Counted from the stretch's first letter, positions 26,997 through 36,226 are shown. The stretch is 64,000 nucleotides of DNA from CAYNNQ01 sp051748085 (GCA_051748085.1 JBNJHA010000002.1:1-64000); one strand, 5' to 3'. The notes: generated by a model not told the origin, from the sequence alone. Numbers and translations are program-made.

Positions 26997-27287
26997 TCAT
27001 CCGAGAGCATTTATACGTCGATCAAAGTCCTTATCCGAACTCATGCTGCGCAAAAAAATTCCGGCGGGCAAATCCGGGTCCTTGCGTACTTCCCGGTTGG
27101 CCCAGACAGCCGTGGCTTCAATCCTCCCCCACGTTTCTCCGGCAACCGCTATATTCAAGGACACCTTTTCCCCGAGCTTAATTCGGCTGGATGCAGGCAA
27201 AAGAAGACCTTTTTGACCCAGAAAGTCATTTTGCCATGACCTGGTAAAATCTTTAACACTTATAAATTTCAATTGCATTTCAATCAC
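26997..27287 (-). CDS. PilZ-like domain protein
   Basis: This 96-residue product resembles a short PilZ domain, with LLPASSRIKLGEKVSLNIAV and IEATAVWANREVRKDPDLPAG ending in a GIFLRSMS strand. The canonical c-di-GMP RxxxR and D/NxSxxG motifs are not clearly present. A non-ligand-binding PilZ-like adaptor of the pilus machine is therefore more likely than a c-di-GMP receptor. It overlaps the pilQ stop by 4 nt. Confidence 0.65.
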   Translation of the reverse strand: MIEMQLKFISVKDFTRSWQNDFLGQKGLLLPASSRIKLGEKVSLNIAVAGETWGRIEATAVWANREVRKDPDLPAGIFLRSMSSDKDFDRRINALG

Positions 27288-29494
27288 AAAATCTTAGGAC
27301 GAATAAATATCAACAATTCATTTTTCTGTTTATCTTGGTACTCGGATTTGAAAAGCCACCCTAAAAGCGGCACCTCAGATAAGCCGGGCACTTTATTATC
27401 TTGCCTGGTTCGTGATATCTGTTTTACTCCGCCAATAACCAAGGTTTCTCCATCGTCGACGATTAGTTTTGTTTTGGTTGTCTTGGTATCAATATCATCA
27501 CTGCCCGCCACCTTACTATCGTCACTTATATCCAACTGCAAAATCATTTTGTTGTCCGGAGTAATCTGCGGAGTAACCTTCAGAGACAAGGCCGCAGTGA
27601 CATATTCAGTAGTTGTTCCACCGCTTTCAGATTCGGCCTTTGTTGCTATTTGCCTGCCTTGAGTAATTTCAGCCCCTTCATTGTTCAATGTGATTACCCT
27701 GGGCGAGGAAATTGTCCGGGATAAATTCTGCGACTCTCCCAACTTTAATTCCGCATCCAGGCTGAAAAGATCAAGTCCGGCAATTTTTGCTACATTTCCG
27801 GCAATATCAAGCCCTCCAACGACTGCTGACGGGGGCAGATTAAGACCATTTGTATTCACGTTGAGTCCTTTGGAATACCGGCCCTGCTGATACTCTTGAT
27901 CCGGATAAAGATATCCCCAGTTTACCCCCAAGCTTCTAGAAAATTCATCAGTTGCGTATACTATCCTGGCTTCGATCAGCACTTGGCGTTCGACCCGGTC
28001 CAATTTCTGGACCACCGCTTTAATCTTCTCCAGATTGACTGCCACATCAGAGACAATAAGCATGTTTGTCCGCGGGTCATTACTAATTTTCCCTCTTTCG
28101 GAAAGAAACTCTTCCACCTTGGGCTGGATTTCTTCGGCTTCAGAATAATTTATCTGGATGTACTCGGTTTGCGGCTCCTCCAACTCCTCCATGCTCTGCC
28201 TGGCCTGCAGTTCCGCCTGTTTTGAACGCCGCAATTGTTCTAGTTCCTGTTCCCGTTTTTGCGCGGTAGTAATCCGTAAAATATTTCCCTTTTGAATCTT
28301 AACCAGATTCTGTTGCATCAGCACCAAGTCCAGAGCCTGTTCCCAGGGGACCTCGATTAAACGCAGGGAAATGCGTCCCTGGACACCCTCGTCTATAATC
28401 AAATTGTAATCATTTATGGAGGAAATCAGACGCAGAACATGCTCCACGTCTGCATCCTGGAGGTTAATGGATATTTTTTGCCCTTTATACTCTCTTTGCA
28501 TCCCCGGAAACAAAGTATCAAATCTTTCCTCGGAAAAGTTGACGGAGGCTTTTTCGATTTTGGCCAAAGACAAAGAGGCATTCTTGTCTTGTTCTGGCTC
28601 TTTTCCTGATGATAATTTATTGTTTGCACCGTCTCCGGTTTTGGTCATAAATACAAAATCAATTTTGTTTCCTGCGTTGCTTACAACCTGCATGGGAACT
28701 TTTTTTTGTACCGCTATGTCCATCCGGGCCGAACCGTCCATATTTTGCAGCAAGGCCGACTTTAAATGGGTTCCAAATCTGTGCAGCTGGTAAAGCTTGG
28801 CGGCAGCCGGTTCAATCCGGGCATTGTTGAATTCAAGGATTATTTTGCCTTCATGACTTTTTATCGGTTCAAAATCCAATGCGGAATCGGCTGCGACTTG
28901 GATATGGACAAAGCCCTCGCCATCCGTAAAAAAATCAACTCCAGATATTTTAGTTCGAGTTTCTTGTTCAGCAAAGGAATCACCTTTTATAGCTGCTTTT
29001 TCAGGTTTATTCGCATGCGTAGTTGCGGAGGCTGCTGGCGCAAGCATCAGTTTAACACTTCTTTCTCCCGGTCTGGACAATAAAAATTGCGCCTTGCTGT
29101 TCAAAAATATACCTATCTTACTGATTCCGCCCGAATCTCCATCCTCTAAGACCATCCTGGAAACAAGACCGTCCGATAAAACCTGCGGCAAGGCAAACCT
29201 GGGGATGTTCGGCGTTAATTCAAGTTCCAATACCGTGTCGCTTTTCATGCGGGGCGAGACATTCACCTCTCTACCAACAGGAAGGACAACGACTTCCTTG
29301 CTGCCTTGGCGGGATATTTTTGCAGCCAAAGCATCTGTTTTTGATTCTTCTTGCGGCTTAAAGTCCTGCTCGGCCACAGATTGTTTTGCTTCGGGACGCA
29401 TTTCCGATTTTGCCGCACATCCGACCATAAACAGAGACAGCAATAAAAAAAATACTGCGTGTCGCATAAATTCAACTATTTTTTTCTTTATCAT
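27284..29494 (-). CDS. pilQ: Type IV pilus secretin PilQ
   Basis: This 736-residue outer-membrane secretin has a lipoprotein-type signal (lipobox VGCA, Cys about 26), N-terminal AMIN domains, a short N0/STN domain (KISINLQDADVEHVLRLIS) and an NHA/secretin core with RQVLIEARIVYATDEFSRSLGV. The C-terminal VPLLGWLFKS motif is typical of secretins. It forms the pore for the pilus fibre. It overlaps pilP upstream by 23 nt. Confidence 0.95.
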   Translation of the reverse strand: MIKKKIVEFMRHAVFFLLLSLFMVGCAAKSEMRPEAKQSVAEQDFKPQEESKTDALAAKISRQGSKEVVVLPVGREVNVSPRMKSDTVLELELTPNIPRFALPQVLSDGLVSRMVLEDGDSGGISKIGIFLNSKAQFLLSRPGERSVKLMLAPAASATTHANKPEKAAIKGDSFAEQETRTKISGVDFFTDGEGFVHIQVAADSALDFEPIKSHEGKIILEFNNARIEPAAAKLYQLHRFGTHLKSALLQNMDGSARMDIAVQKKVPMQVVSNAGNKIDFVFMTKTGDGANNKLSSGKEPEQDKNASLSLAKIEKASVNFSEERFDTLFPGMQREYKGQKISINLQDADVEHVLRLISSINDYNLIIDEGVQGRISLRLIEVPWEQALDLVLMQQNLVKIQKGNILRITTAQKREQELEQLRRSKQAELQARQSMEELEEPQTEYIQINYSEAEEIQPKVEEFLSERGKISNDPRTNMLIVSDVAVNLEKIKAVVQKLDRVERQVLIEARIVYATDEFSRSLGVNWGYLYPDQEYQQGRYSKGLNVNTNGLNLPPSAVVGGLDIAGNVAKIAGLDLFSLDAELKLGESQNLSRTISSPRVITLNNEGAEITQGRQIATKAESESGGTTTEYVTAALSLKVTPQITPDNKMILQLDISDDSKVAGSDDIDTKTTKTKLIVDDGETLVIGGVKQISRTRQDNKVPGLSEVPLLGWLFKSEYQDKQKNELLIFIRPKIL

Positions 29495-29999
29495 CCCGCA
29501 CCTTCAGAGAAATATCTTTTTTCTTGGTTTTACCAAGAAAATCAACAACTTCCACCCTGACCACCACCTTATTCTGAGTAATGCGCACCACTTTTCCCGA
29601 ACGTTGTCCCACTTTGGTCCCAACTTTAAGCATGTACCCTTTACCGTCCGGCAATTGAACCATTGCCTTGGTCTTGGAAGGCCTGTCCGGATGCCACATT
29701 ATGCCGACAAGCCTTAATTGAGATACATCCACCTTTTCCAAGGGCGTAAGTTCTCGATTTTTACTCTCTTTTTTTCGGGGTTCTGCATCGGTTTCCTTAT
29801 TGACAAACGGTTTGAATGGATCCACGCTCGGGGCAAGAGTATAATGTGCTTCAGGAGGATCAATCCACTCCAGATCAACCGATTTATTCTCCTGCTTATC
29901 ATTTTTCTGGGAAGAATTATTTTGGGCCTGCACAGTTCCGTAGGAAAACAACAAAGCTGAGGCCATAAAAATAACTATCACCCGAAAAAAATATATCAT
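29472..29999 (-). CDS. pilP: Type IV pilus assembly protein PilP
   Basis: This 175-residue protein has an N-terminal hydrophobic signal segment, a low-complexity linker and a C-terminal PilP beta-domain (LRLVGIMWHPDRPSKTKAMVQ, KVGTKVGQRSGKVVRI). It connects the inner-membrane PilMNO platform to the PilQ secretin. It overlaps pilO by 4 nt (ATGA). Confidence 0.9.
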   Translation of the reverse strand: MIYFFRVIVIFMASALLFSYGTVQAQNNSSQKNDKQENKSVDLEWIDPPEAHYTLAPSVDPFKPFVNKETDAEPRKKESKNRELTPLEKVDVSQLRLVGIMWHPDRPSKTKAMVQLPDGKGYMLKVGTKVGQRSGKVVRITQNKVVVRVEVVDFLGKTKKKDISLKVRDDKEKNS

Positions 30000-30613
30000 T
30001 TTTTCTTCTTTTTATTTTTATCTTCAAGTTCCTTGGGGGTAAGTGAACGGTACACAAACAGACTGACATCCGAAGACAAAACCACCTGCTGCTTATCCTT
30101 ACCGCTTTTGGGTGAAAAACGGACACTTTCCAGCTCAACCAGCCTGTCCAGACGGGAAAGACTGTCGAAATATCGCATAAGATTATAAAAATTACCCTCG
30201 AGCTTTAGCTGTACACTTCTCTGGGCGTAAAAATCACTCTTCGTTTCCCCTCCGGGTCTAAAAGAAAGGAATTCAACTCCCTTGTCATTGCCCAATTTTT
30301 CAAAAGAAGCCAATAGCCTTTCCAGGGCTTGCGCGTCTTGCGGCAAAAGCTGCTTGGCATACACAAATTCCTGCTTTTTGGCCTGTAAATTTTCTTTTCT
30401 TTCACCAAGCTCGGCAGCTATTTTTTTATTGGCTTTGATTTCTTTTTTTAATTTGCGGATTTCTTTTTGGACCTGATCAACTTTTTTCATCTTCGGGGCG
30501 ATCAAAAAATACCAACCGCCGCCGGCAATAATTCCAAGACCCAATACAAGAATCATAAGCTTATGAGCCGGAGTTAACTTTTCCAACTGCTCAGAAAAAG
30601 TTTTTTTGGCCAT
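29996..30613 (-). CDS. pilO: Type IV pilus assembly protein PilO
   Basis: This 205-residue protein has one transmembrane helix (about 18-37), a coiled coil (about 38-80, rich in Lys/Glu) and a ferredoxin-like periplasmic domain with LPQDAQALERLLASFEKLG and the YFDSLSRLDRLVELE helix. It dimerises with PilN in the alignment subcomplex. It overlaps pilN by 1 nt. Confidence 0.92.
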   Translation of the reverse strand: MAKKTFSEQLEKLTPAHKLMILVLGLGIIAGGGWYFLIAPKMKKVDQVQKEIRKLKKEIKANKKIAAELGERKENLQAKKQEFVYAKQLLPQDAQALERLLASFEKLGNDKGVEFLSFRPGGETKSDFYAQRSVQLKLEGNFYNLMRYFDSLSRLDRLVELESVRFSPKSGKDKQQVVLSSDVSLFVYRSLTPKELEDKNKKKKK

Positions 30614-31176
30614 CAGGCTCCACCTTCCTTGCCCGGAAAAGCTTCAATCCGGCAGTCAAAGCCAACTAGATCATATCCGTTTACCTGTTTTCTGGACGTC
30701 TGTTCGGTAACAACCTCTTGAATGTATTCGGACTGTCTGAGCTTTTTCACATACTGGGCAAAGGATTGATTGTCGAGGGCAACGCCGCTTAAAGACATCT
30801 GACCCTTCGCGGACAGACTGAAAGAATCAAGCCATATCCGATTCCCGGGAAGGACCTTTACCACCTGATCAATATAAATTATCGGCAACCCCTGTTTTTT
30901 CCTGATGTCCCGGATAACCTTTATCTTATCGCGCAATGCGTCAACTTCCTTCTTCAGCCCCTTAACCTCTTTTACCTGCGATTCAAGCTTGTTGTACTGC
31001 TTTTTTAAAGAAGATTTCCTGGACTGCATATCCGCCAATCGGCCGCCGATCCAAAAATTGACTCCAAGCACGGACACCAGGACAAAAAACAACAAAACAG
31101 CAAGGAGCACCATCTGCTTGGCACTGTTTGATACCTTGGATCTGCTTTGCTGGGGTAATAAATTGATTTTTATCAT
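30613..31176 (-). CDS. pilN: Type IV pilus assembly protein PilN
   Basis: This 187-residue protein starts MIKINLLPQQSR, the cytoplasmic INLLP motif that binds PilM. A transmembrane helix (about 23-43), a coiled coil and a periplasmic domain follow. Its ATG lies 126 nt after the pilM stop, unlike the usual tight pilM-pilN junction. That gap contains a fragment of the palindromic element. Confidence 0.93.
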   Translation of the reverse strand: MIKINLLPQQSRSKVSNSAKQMVLLAVLLFFVLVSVLGVNFWIGGRLADMQSRKSSLKKQYNKLESQVKEVKGLKKEVDALRDKIKVIRDIRKKQGLPIIYIDQVVKVLPGNRIWLDSFSLSAKGQMSLSGVALDNQSFAQYVKKLRQSEYIQEVVTEQTSRKQVNGYDLVGFDCRIEAFPGKEGGA

Positions 31177-31229
31177 GCTTTCATACAGCTCATAAAATAA
31201 ACCAAGCTTCCCGGCTTAACTAATTTCAT

Positions 31230-31258
31230 CCGAAAAGGGCCCTTTCCAAATTGGAAGC
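31230..31258. repeat. Possible fragment of the palindromic element in the pilM-pilN gap
   Basis: The segment around GAAAAGGGCCCTTTCCAAAT closely matches the right arm of the 22968-23090 element (GAAAAGGGCCATTTCCGAAT), and both continue into TGGAA. It lies in the 126-nt gap that separates pilM from pilN. The similarity is short and judged by eye. Confidence 0.5.
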
Positions 31259-31302
31259 CTGAGATCCCTTAATCGGTATGTCTTTAGATTGCCGGACAAA
31301 AG

Positions 31303-32355
31303 CTAAAAAACTCCGCGCATGGCCAGACCAGTGGCTACGGCATATTGCGGTCCTACTGCTTTAAGATATTTCCGGTCAAAACGATTTGAGTCTATATTGA
31401 AATTACGCCACGGATCCAGATATTCAATGTCCAGATCCAGCCCCGCGGACAGGATCTGGTTCATCCCGGGAAGCAGACTTCCGCCTCCGGAAATCATCAA
31501 TTTTTTGGCTGGCTCCGCTTCGGGCATGGAGGCCAGGTAAAAGCCAATCAATCTTTTTATTTCGGCACTCCATCCTTCCAAAAGCGACCCCAATGCCTCT
31601 TGCGCACCCTCTTTCTGTTCGGGCGAAAATCCGTCCGGACCCTCAAGCTTTATTTTTTCAGCTTCAGTCCGGTTGACATTGAGGACACCGGCCAGAGCAT
31701 CAGTGATATGGCGTCCTCCGACGCTCATCTCCCTGAAAAACAGGGGCTGTTTGCGCCAATATACGCAAAAAACACTTTGCTGTCCGCCAATGTCCCAAAG
31801 ATATACAGGGGAATCCATATAGTCTGGATAGTTGTATTCAAAGCAATTGCTGAGGGCAAAGGCATCGACGTCCACAATATTCAGCGACAAGCCGGCTTTC
31901 TCCAGTATAGTTATAAGATCCTGCACGACCTTCTTTTTACTGGCAACAAGCATTACTTCCCGCGCTTTATTTTCTTCTTGTTCAATCACCTGGTAATCAA
32001 GATAAACGTCATTGATATCAAAAGGAATATACTGTTTGGCTTCTTCACGAACCGTTTTGGCCATATCCTTGTCGGACAATTTTTCAAACAATACCCGCTT
32101 GACTATAACCGAATGCCCGGCCATGGAAGAGACAACCACTTTATCCTTAAGGGCCAAACTGCTCCATAAAGCATTCAGCCGTTTGCCTGTCGCAGCCGCG
32201 CTGTCAATTTCGCTACCTAGCCAGGGCAGGCGTCCCGTTGCTTCCAGGGATATCTTTTTACTCTTTTCGGACAGCTTGACCACTTTGCCCCAGCTGCTGC
32301 CGATATCCACGCCGCATTTGGGAGCCTGCTGCTTACGTAAGGTTAAAAATGCCAC
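31303..32355 (-). CDS. pilM: Type IV pilus assembly ATPase-like protein PilM
   Basis: This 350-residue actin-like protein has the PilM fold. CGVDIGSSWGKVVKL is the phosphate-1 motif, VYLWDIGGQQSVFCVY the phosphate-2 motif and KLMISGGGSLLPGMNQIL the adenosine motif. It binds PilN at the inner-membrane face. It begins 10 nt after the usp stop codon, so usp is probably its operon partner. Confidence 0.94.
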   Translation of the reverse strand: MAFLTLRKQQAPKCGVDIGSSWGKVVKLSEKSKKISLEATGRLPWLGSEIDSAAATGKRLNALWSSLALKDKVVVSSMAGHSVIVKRVLFEKLSDKDMAKTVREEAKQYIPFDINDVYLDYQVIEQEENKAREVMLVASKKKVVQDLITILEKAGLSLNIVDVDAFALSNCFEYNYPDYMDSPVYLWDIGGQQSVFCVYWRKQPLFFREMSVGGRHITDALAGVLNVNRTEAEKIKLEGPDGFSPEQKEGAQEALGSLLEGWSAEIKRLIGFYLASMPEAEPAKKLMISGGGSLLPGMNQILSAGLDLDIEYLDPWRNFNIDSNRFDRKYLKAVGPQYAVATGLAMRGVF

Positions 32356-32365
32356 TTGTAATTCT

Positions 32366-32803
32366 TTATGGCCTGATTGTTAAAACCGGCATTTCAGCGC
32401 TCTTGACTACTTTCTCCGCAACCGAACCAAAGAGAACGCGGTCTATGCCTTTTCTGCCGTGCGTGCCCATAATGATCATGTCCATATTATTCTTAACCGC
32501 GTAATCCAGGATTTCCTCAGCCGCGTAGCCGCTTACCACGTCTCCTTTTACATCTATCCCATCAAAATTTTCCTGGACAAAAGTGTCCATGGTCTTTTCG
32601 GCACCAGTCACGATTTCCCCGACAAAATTCTCAATGGAAGCAGGCGGGACATGAAATCCAACGTACTGCGAAAGACTGGGAGCGACATAAAGGGCATTGA
32701 CACTCGCTCCCAAAGACTTACCTAATTTTAAGGCATATTCGGCAACCTTGGGACTCATTTCCGAAAAATCAACCGCGCAAAGGATTTTCTTAATATCCTG
32801 CAT
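32366..32803 (-). CDS. Universal stress protein (UspA family)
   Basis: This 145-residue single Usp domain has the ATP-binding pattern GTHGRKGIDRVLFGSVAEKVV near the C-terminus (G2xG9xG[S/T]). It begins KKILCAVDFSEMSPKVAEYA. It is the first gene of the transcript leading into pilM (10-nt spacing). A sigma-70-like promoter lies just upstream, and AAGGAGG precedes the ATG. It probably senses ATP or stress; a specific role in pilus control is only inferred from position. Confidence 0.93.
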   Translation of the reverse strand: MQDIKKILCAVDFSEMSPKVAEYALKLGKSLGASVNALYVAPSLSQYVGFHVPPASIENFVGEIVTGAEKTMDTFVQENFDGIDVKGDVVSGYAAEEILDYAVKNNMDMIIMGTHGRKGIDRVLFGSVAEKVVKSAEMPVLTIRP

Positions 32804-32826
32804 GACAACCTCCTTGATTTTTTGTT

Positions 32827-32856
32827 ACAATAAAACCCTTGCCAAATAAATGTCAA
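32827..32856 (-). promoter_or_regulatory. Sigma-70-like promoter of usp-pilM
   Basis: On the minus strand, TTGACA (32856-32851) and TATTGT (32832-32827) are separated by 18 nt and end about 24 nt before the usp start codon. The fit to the vegetative consensus is good. The transcription start has not been determined. Confidence 0.6.
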
Positions 32857-32911
32857 ATAAACAAGGACTTTTATAAAAAATAATTTTAAACACAAACAAT
32901 TGGAGGAAAGT

Positions 32912-33112
32912 ATGCCCATTTATGAATACAAATGCAACGCATGCGGCCATGAATTTGAAGAATTATGCTTTGTTCCCGATGAAAAACCGAAATGTCCGAA
33001 ATGCAACAGCTTGAATACACAGAAAAAAATTTCGGTTTCCGTGCTTCAATCCGGACAAGGAAACGTTGAGGCTCAAAAGGCAGCATGTCCCTCCACATCC
33101 GGGTTTTCCTGA
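32912..33112 (+). CDS. FmdB-type zinc ribbon protein
   Basis: This 66-residue protein has two Cys pairs, CNACGH and CPKC, forming a single zinc ribbon of the FmdB/CxxC family of small regulatory proteins. The start at 32912 (MPIYEYKC) is family-typical and follows TGGAGGAAAG; the longer frame from 32900 begins inside that site. The C-terminus ends SGFS, as in related proteins, so the TGA stop is taken as genuine. A weak hairpin follows at 33130-33148. Confidence 0.88.
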   Translation: MPIYEYKCNACGHEFEELCFVPDEKPKCPKCNSLNTQKKISVSVLQSGQGNVEAQKAACPSTSGFS

Positions 33113-33246
33113 GCCTCATAAACTCGCGGGGGCTCCGTGTGAGAGCCCTAAATTACGGCTATTAAAACGCAATTGTTCAGCACGCAAAAAAAAGTTCACC
33201 GGATTTTTAGTTACATTGCGGCACCCCATTTTGCTCCTTTAGCCCG

Positions 33247-33341
33247 GCGAGTCCGGAGGAGGCAGGCATCACCCTTTGGCGGGCATTAGAAAACCGCAGG
33301 CCGAAAGCATGAGAAGCAAAAAGCTTGGTGAACTGATACAA
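33247..33341 (+). repeat. Dispersed 95-nt repeat, copy B
   Basis: This segment has 9 differences from copy A (53-147) over 95 nt and no gaps. It lies between the convergent fmdB-like and EF-G-like genes and ends directly at the EF-G-like stop codon. It shares the core GCGGGCATTAGAAAACCG and the tail GCAAAAAGCTTGGTGAAC with copy A. Confidence 0.85.
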
Positions 33342-35393
33342 TTATTCAACCGCGTCAAAACGCTCGAATTTCATTATCAAAGTCGCCCGTCCCTGTGTTG
33401 CCGATCGAAGTTCGGTGGTAAATCCAAACATATTGCGCAAAGGAGCCAGCGCTTGAACTATTTTCTCTCCGCTGTCGCGGTCAAACATATTTTCTATCCG
33501 TGCCCCCTTGCTGCCGAGAAGTCCGATGCATTCGCCGACAAATTCTTCTGGAGAATGTATTTCCACCCACATTATGGGTTCCAGCAATCGCGGGGCAGCG
33601 CAGGACAATGCTTCTTTCAGGGCTGAAATAGCTGCCATGCGGTAGCCGAAAGGCGATGCGCCCTGTTCCACCGCTTTCATTTCCAGAACAGTCACCCGGA
33701 CATCGTGTACTGGATAGCCCCTGACTACTCCGGACTGCAATCCATCATCAAGCCCATTGGAAACCGCGTCGGAAATTTTGCGATCCTGTTCGCGCATGTC
33801 GAACGCAAATCGTATATCGTTGCCGGCCGCTCTTTTTCTTGGCTCTACTTTCAGCCTGATGTCTCCGGCATGAAATTCTTCCCCTAATTCCTTGGCAAAG
33901 ACGCCTTCCGCCTCCGCCGGTTTACCAATGCTTTCCTGAAAAACAACCTGCGGATTGCCGGTTCTAAAATTGACTCCAAAATCCCGGGATATCCTGCAGG
34001 TGACCACTTCCAGGTGTAACTCACCCATACCGGACAAAATAATCTGCTCGGTATCTTTATCTCTTTCCACGACAAGGGTTGGGTCCTCCTGAACCAGACG
34101 CTCCAGGACATCAAGGAGTTTTTCTTCTTGCTCGCTGTTTTGCGGTTCCAGGGCTAGAGAAATTACCGGCTTATACTCACTTATTTTTTCCAGGACAATT
34201 GATGCCTCTGGGTCGCAGATCGTGTCCCCGGTCCCGGAATCCTTAAGGCCGGCCGCGGCCACTATTTGCCCGGCAACAGCAATGTCGGTTTTTTCCTTGC
34301 GGTCGGCGTGCATAAAAAAAAGTCTTGCGACGCGCTGTTTTTTATCTTGGGTTGAATTGTATACTTCCTGACCGGCCTCTATTTCTCCGGAATAAATACG
34401 CAGCAAGACCATTTTCCGACCCGTTTCCATGGTTACCTTAAAAGCCAGAGCGACCAGAGGTGCCTTGCGTAACGGCGCGAATTTTTTCGTTTCCTTGGTT
34501 TGCGGATCAATGCCGGATATCCGGGGGACCTCCGACGGGGACGGCATATACTCGCAAACCGCGTTTAATACCGGCTGCACCCCGATATTTTTCAAGGCGG
34601 AGCACGCCAGGACCGGAACGCATTCAAGCCGAAGCACTGCTTGTCTAAGTTCTTTTTTGATCAAGTCCCTGTTTATCTTGCTGCCTTCAAGATATAATTC
34701 CATAATTTCATCGCTGAAATCAGCCAAAGTTTCAATCGCCTGGTTCCGCCATTTTACGGCCAGTTCTTTTTCCGCTGCGTTCAATTCATACATTTCAAAT
34801 CGTTGACCATAAACCGAGGAATCGTACACTATCTTTTTTTCCTCAATAACATCAATGACCGCTTCGAATTCTTCACCCTGGCCCAGAGGGACCTGAATCG
34901 GCAGGGGAACAATTTTTAGTTTGTCGCGCATGGACTGCAGGGCCTTTTCAAAATCGGCCCCTATTCTGTCCATCTTGTTGATCACGGCTATCTTCGGGAT
35001 ATGGTATTTGACCGATTGCTTCCAGACAGTTTCACTTTGCGGCTCCACACCACCGACAGCGCAAAAGACGCCAACAGCACCATCCAGAACCCGGAGGGCC
35101 CGGTCAACTTCGATTGTAAAATCAACATGCCCCGGAGTATCAATAATATTAATCGTGTGCCTGCCCCAAGTACATGTCGTGCACGCCGAGCCGATGGTAA
35201 TTCCCCGCTCCTGTTCGTCCGGCAGATAATCCATGGTGGCCGTGCCGTCGTGTACTTCGCCCAGACGATGAATCCGCTTTGAATAATACAACATGCGTTC
35301 CGTGAGAGTTGTCTTCCCGGCGTCGATATGGGCAATAATTCCGATATTACGAATTTTTTCCAAATAATCAGCTTTCAATGACGATTTATCCAT
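33342..35393 (-). CDS. fusA: Elongation factor G-like GTPase (EF-G paralogue)
   Basis: This 683-residue translational GTPase has all five EF-G domains. G motifs are AHIDAGKTT, DTPGHVDFT and INKMD, with switch I ERGITIGSACTTCTWG. The SAxTT region differs from canonical EF-G (GITITSAATT), and length and layout fit the EF-G2 subgroup. The start overlaps the upstream gene's stop as TAATG, indicating coupled translation. It may act in translocation under special conditions or in ribosome recycling; which is unknown. The symbol denotes the family only. Confidence 0.88.
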   Translation of the reverse strand: MDKSSLKADYLEKIRNIGIIAHIDAGKTTLTERMLYYSKRIHRLGEVHDGTATMDYLPDEQERGITIGSACTTCTWGRHTINIIDTPGHVDFTIEVDRALRVLDGAVGVFCAVGGVEPQSETVWKQSVKYHIPKIAVINKMDRIGADFEKALQSMRDKLKIVPLPIQVPLGQGEEFEAVIDVIEEKKIVYDSSVYGQRFEMYELNAAEKELAVKWRNQAIETLADFSDEIMELYLEGSKINRDLIKKELRQAVLRLECVPVLACSALKNIGVQPVLNAVCEYMPSPSEVPRISGIDPQTKETKKFAPLRKAPLVALAFKVTMETGRKMVLLRIYSGEIEAGQEVYNSTQDKKQRVARLFFMHADRKEKTDIAVAGQIVAAAGLKDSGTGDTICDPEASIVLEKISEYKPVISLALEPQNSEQEEKLLDVLERLVQEDPTLVVERDKDTEQIILSGMGELHLEVVTCRISRDFGVNFRTGNPQVVFQESIGKPAEAEGVFAKELGEEFHAGDIRLKVEPRKRAAGNDIRFAFDMREQDRKISDAVSNGLDDGLQSGVVRGYPVHDVRVTVLEMKAVEQGASPFGYRMAAISALKEALSCAAPRLLEPIMWVEIHSPEEFVGECIGLLGSKGARIENMFDRDSGEKIVQALAPLRNMFGFTTELRSATQGRATLIMKFERFDAVE

Positions 35394-36226
35394 TAGTACT
35401 CCAAACCATTTTCCTTAAAAGCCAGAAATTTTTTCTGCAGAAGATAAGAGAGAATATTCGGCCAATGCCAGGCGTTTTCCAGGCCAGGGCCCAGTCGAAG
35501 CCAGGCCCGGGAGCAACTTCCAAGCATATCTTCCGGGGCAAAAACAATATCATGCCCTTTTGCGACAAATTCTTCGCGGGTACAGACTTTGCTGCCCGGT
35601 ACAAAATTACGGGCCTCGGGAGAATACACAGTAACATCCAAGTCCGGATGCAGCGCAAACAGCCTTTCCGTGTCCATGCTTCCCCGGCTCTCAAGCCATA
35701 CTCCAACCTTAATTTTTTGCGGCTCCACCCATATATAGTCCAGCGCAGGCATTTTCCCGGTCGGGGATATATCCTTGCATCCAAAGTTTTGGCCCAGGTA
35801 AAAATACAGATTTTCAGGGTCAAAACCTGTTGTCTCCTGCCACAGATAAATTTCTTCAATGCCTGAGATTTCAAGCGTGGCAAGTATTCGCGCATCTGTT
35901 TTATCTCCATCACCGACAAAAACAAATACTTTTTTAATCCCGCAACACACGGCCGGGATTATAACTGCAAGAAGCCTTGAAAAGGCAGTGTAACCTGCAC
36001 CGACAAAAACATTCAAACTTTTTTTCGGGCTTGTAATTTCACTGAATGCGCAGGCATTTTCACTTTTTTGCCAACTGCGGGTCTCAATTCCGCCCTGCAG
36101 GGAATAAAAAGAAAAAAGCCGGGATATTTCCTCTTTTATGCGTCCCCGTTCGTGCGCTCCAATGGAATCATAAGCCCGGGCCATGCTTTTTTCTGAAACC
36201 GGTCTGTATTGTGCCATGTTTTTCAA
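35393..36226 (-). CDS. Hypothetical protein coupled to the EF-G paralogue
   Basis: This 277-residue soluble protein has no recognised catalytic signature. An internal segment (about 75-110: NVFVGAGYTAFSRLLAVIIPA then CGIKKVFVFVGDG) alternates strand and helix, like a Rossmann-type or histidinol-dehydrogenase-like core. Several short IEEIYLW and DYIWVEP strands follow. The stop overlaps the fusA-like ATG (TAATG), so the two are made together. Met4 (36217) is an alternative start. It may be restricted to sulfate reducers, but I cannot name a family. Confidence 0.75.
   Translation of the reverse strand: MKNMAQYRPVSEKSMARAYDSIGAHERGRIKEEISRLFSFYSLQGGIETRSWQKSENACAFSEITSPKKSLNVFVGAGYTAFSRLLAVIIPAVCCGIKKVFVFVGDGDKTDARILATLEISGIEEIYLWQETTGFDPENLYFYLGQNFGCKDISPTGKMPALDYIWVEPQKIKVGVWLESRGSMDTERLFALHPDLDVTVYSPEARNFVPGSKVCTREEFVAKGHDIVFAPEDMLGSCSRAWLRLGPGLENAWHWPNILSYLLQKKFLAFKENGLEY

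Noticed and set aside
33110..33148. TGA of the FmdB-like gene as a fifth selenocysteine codon, with a downstream hairpin
   Set aside because: Read-through would add only Sec-Ala-Ser before a TAA. The SGFS ending is normal for such proteins, and the hairpin fits a weak terminator better.
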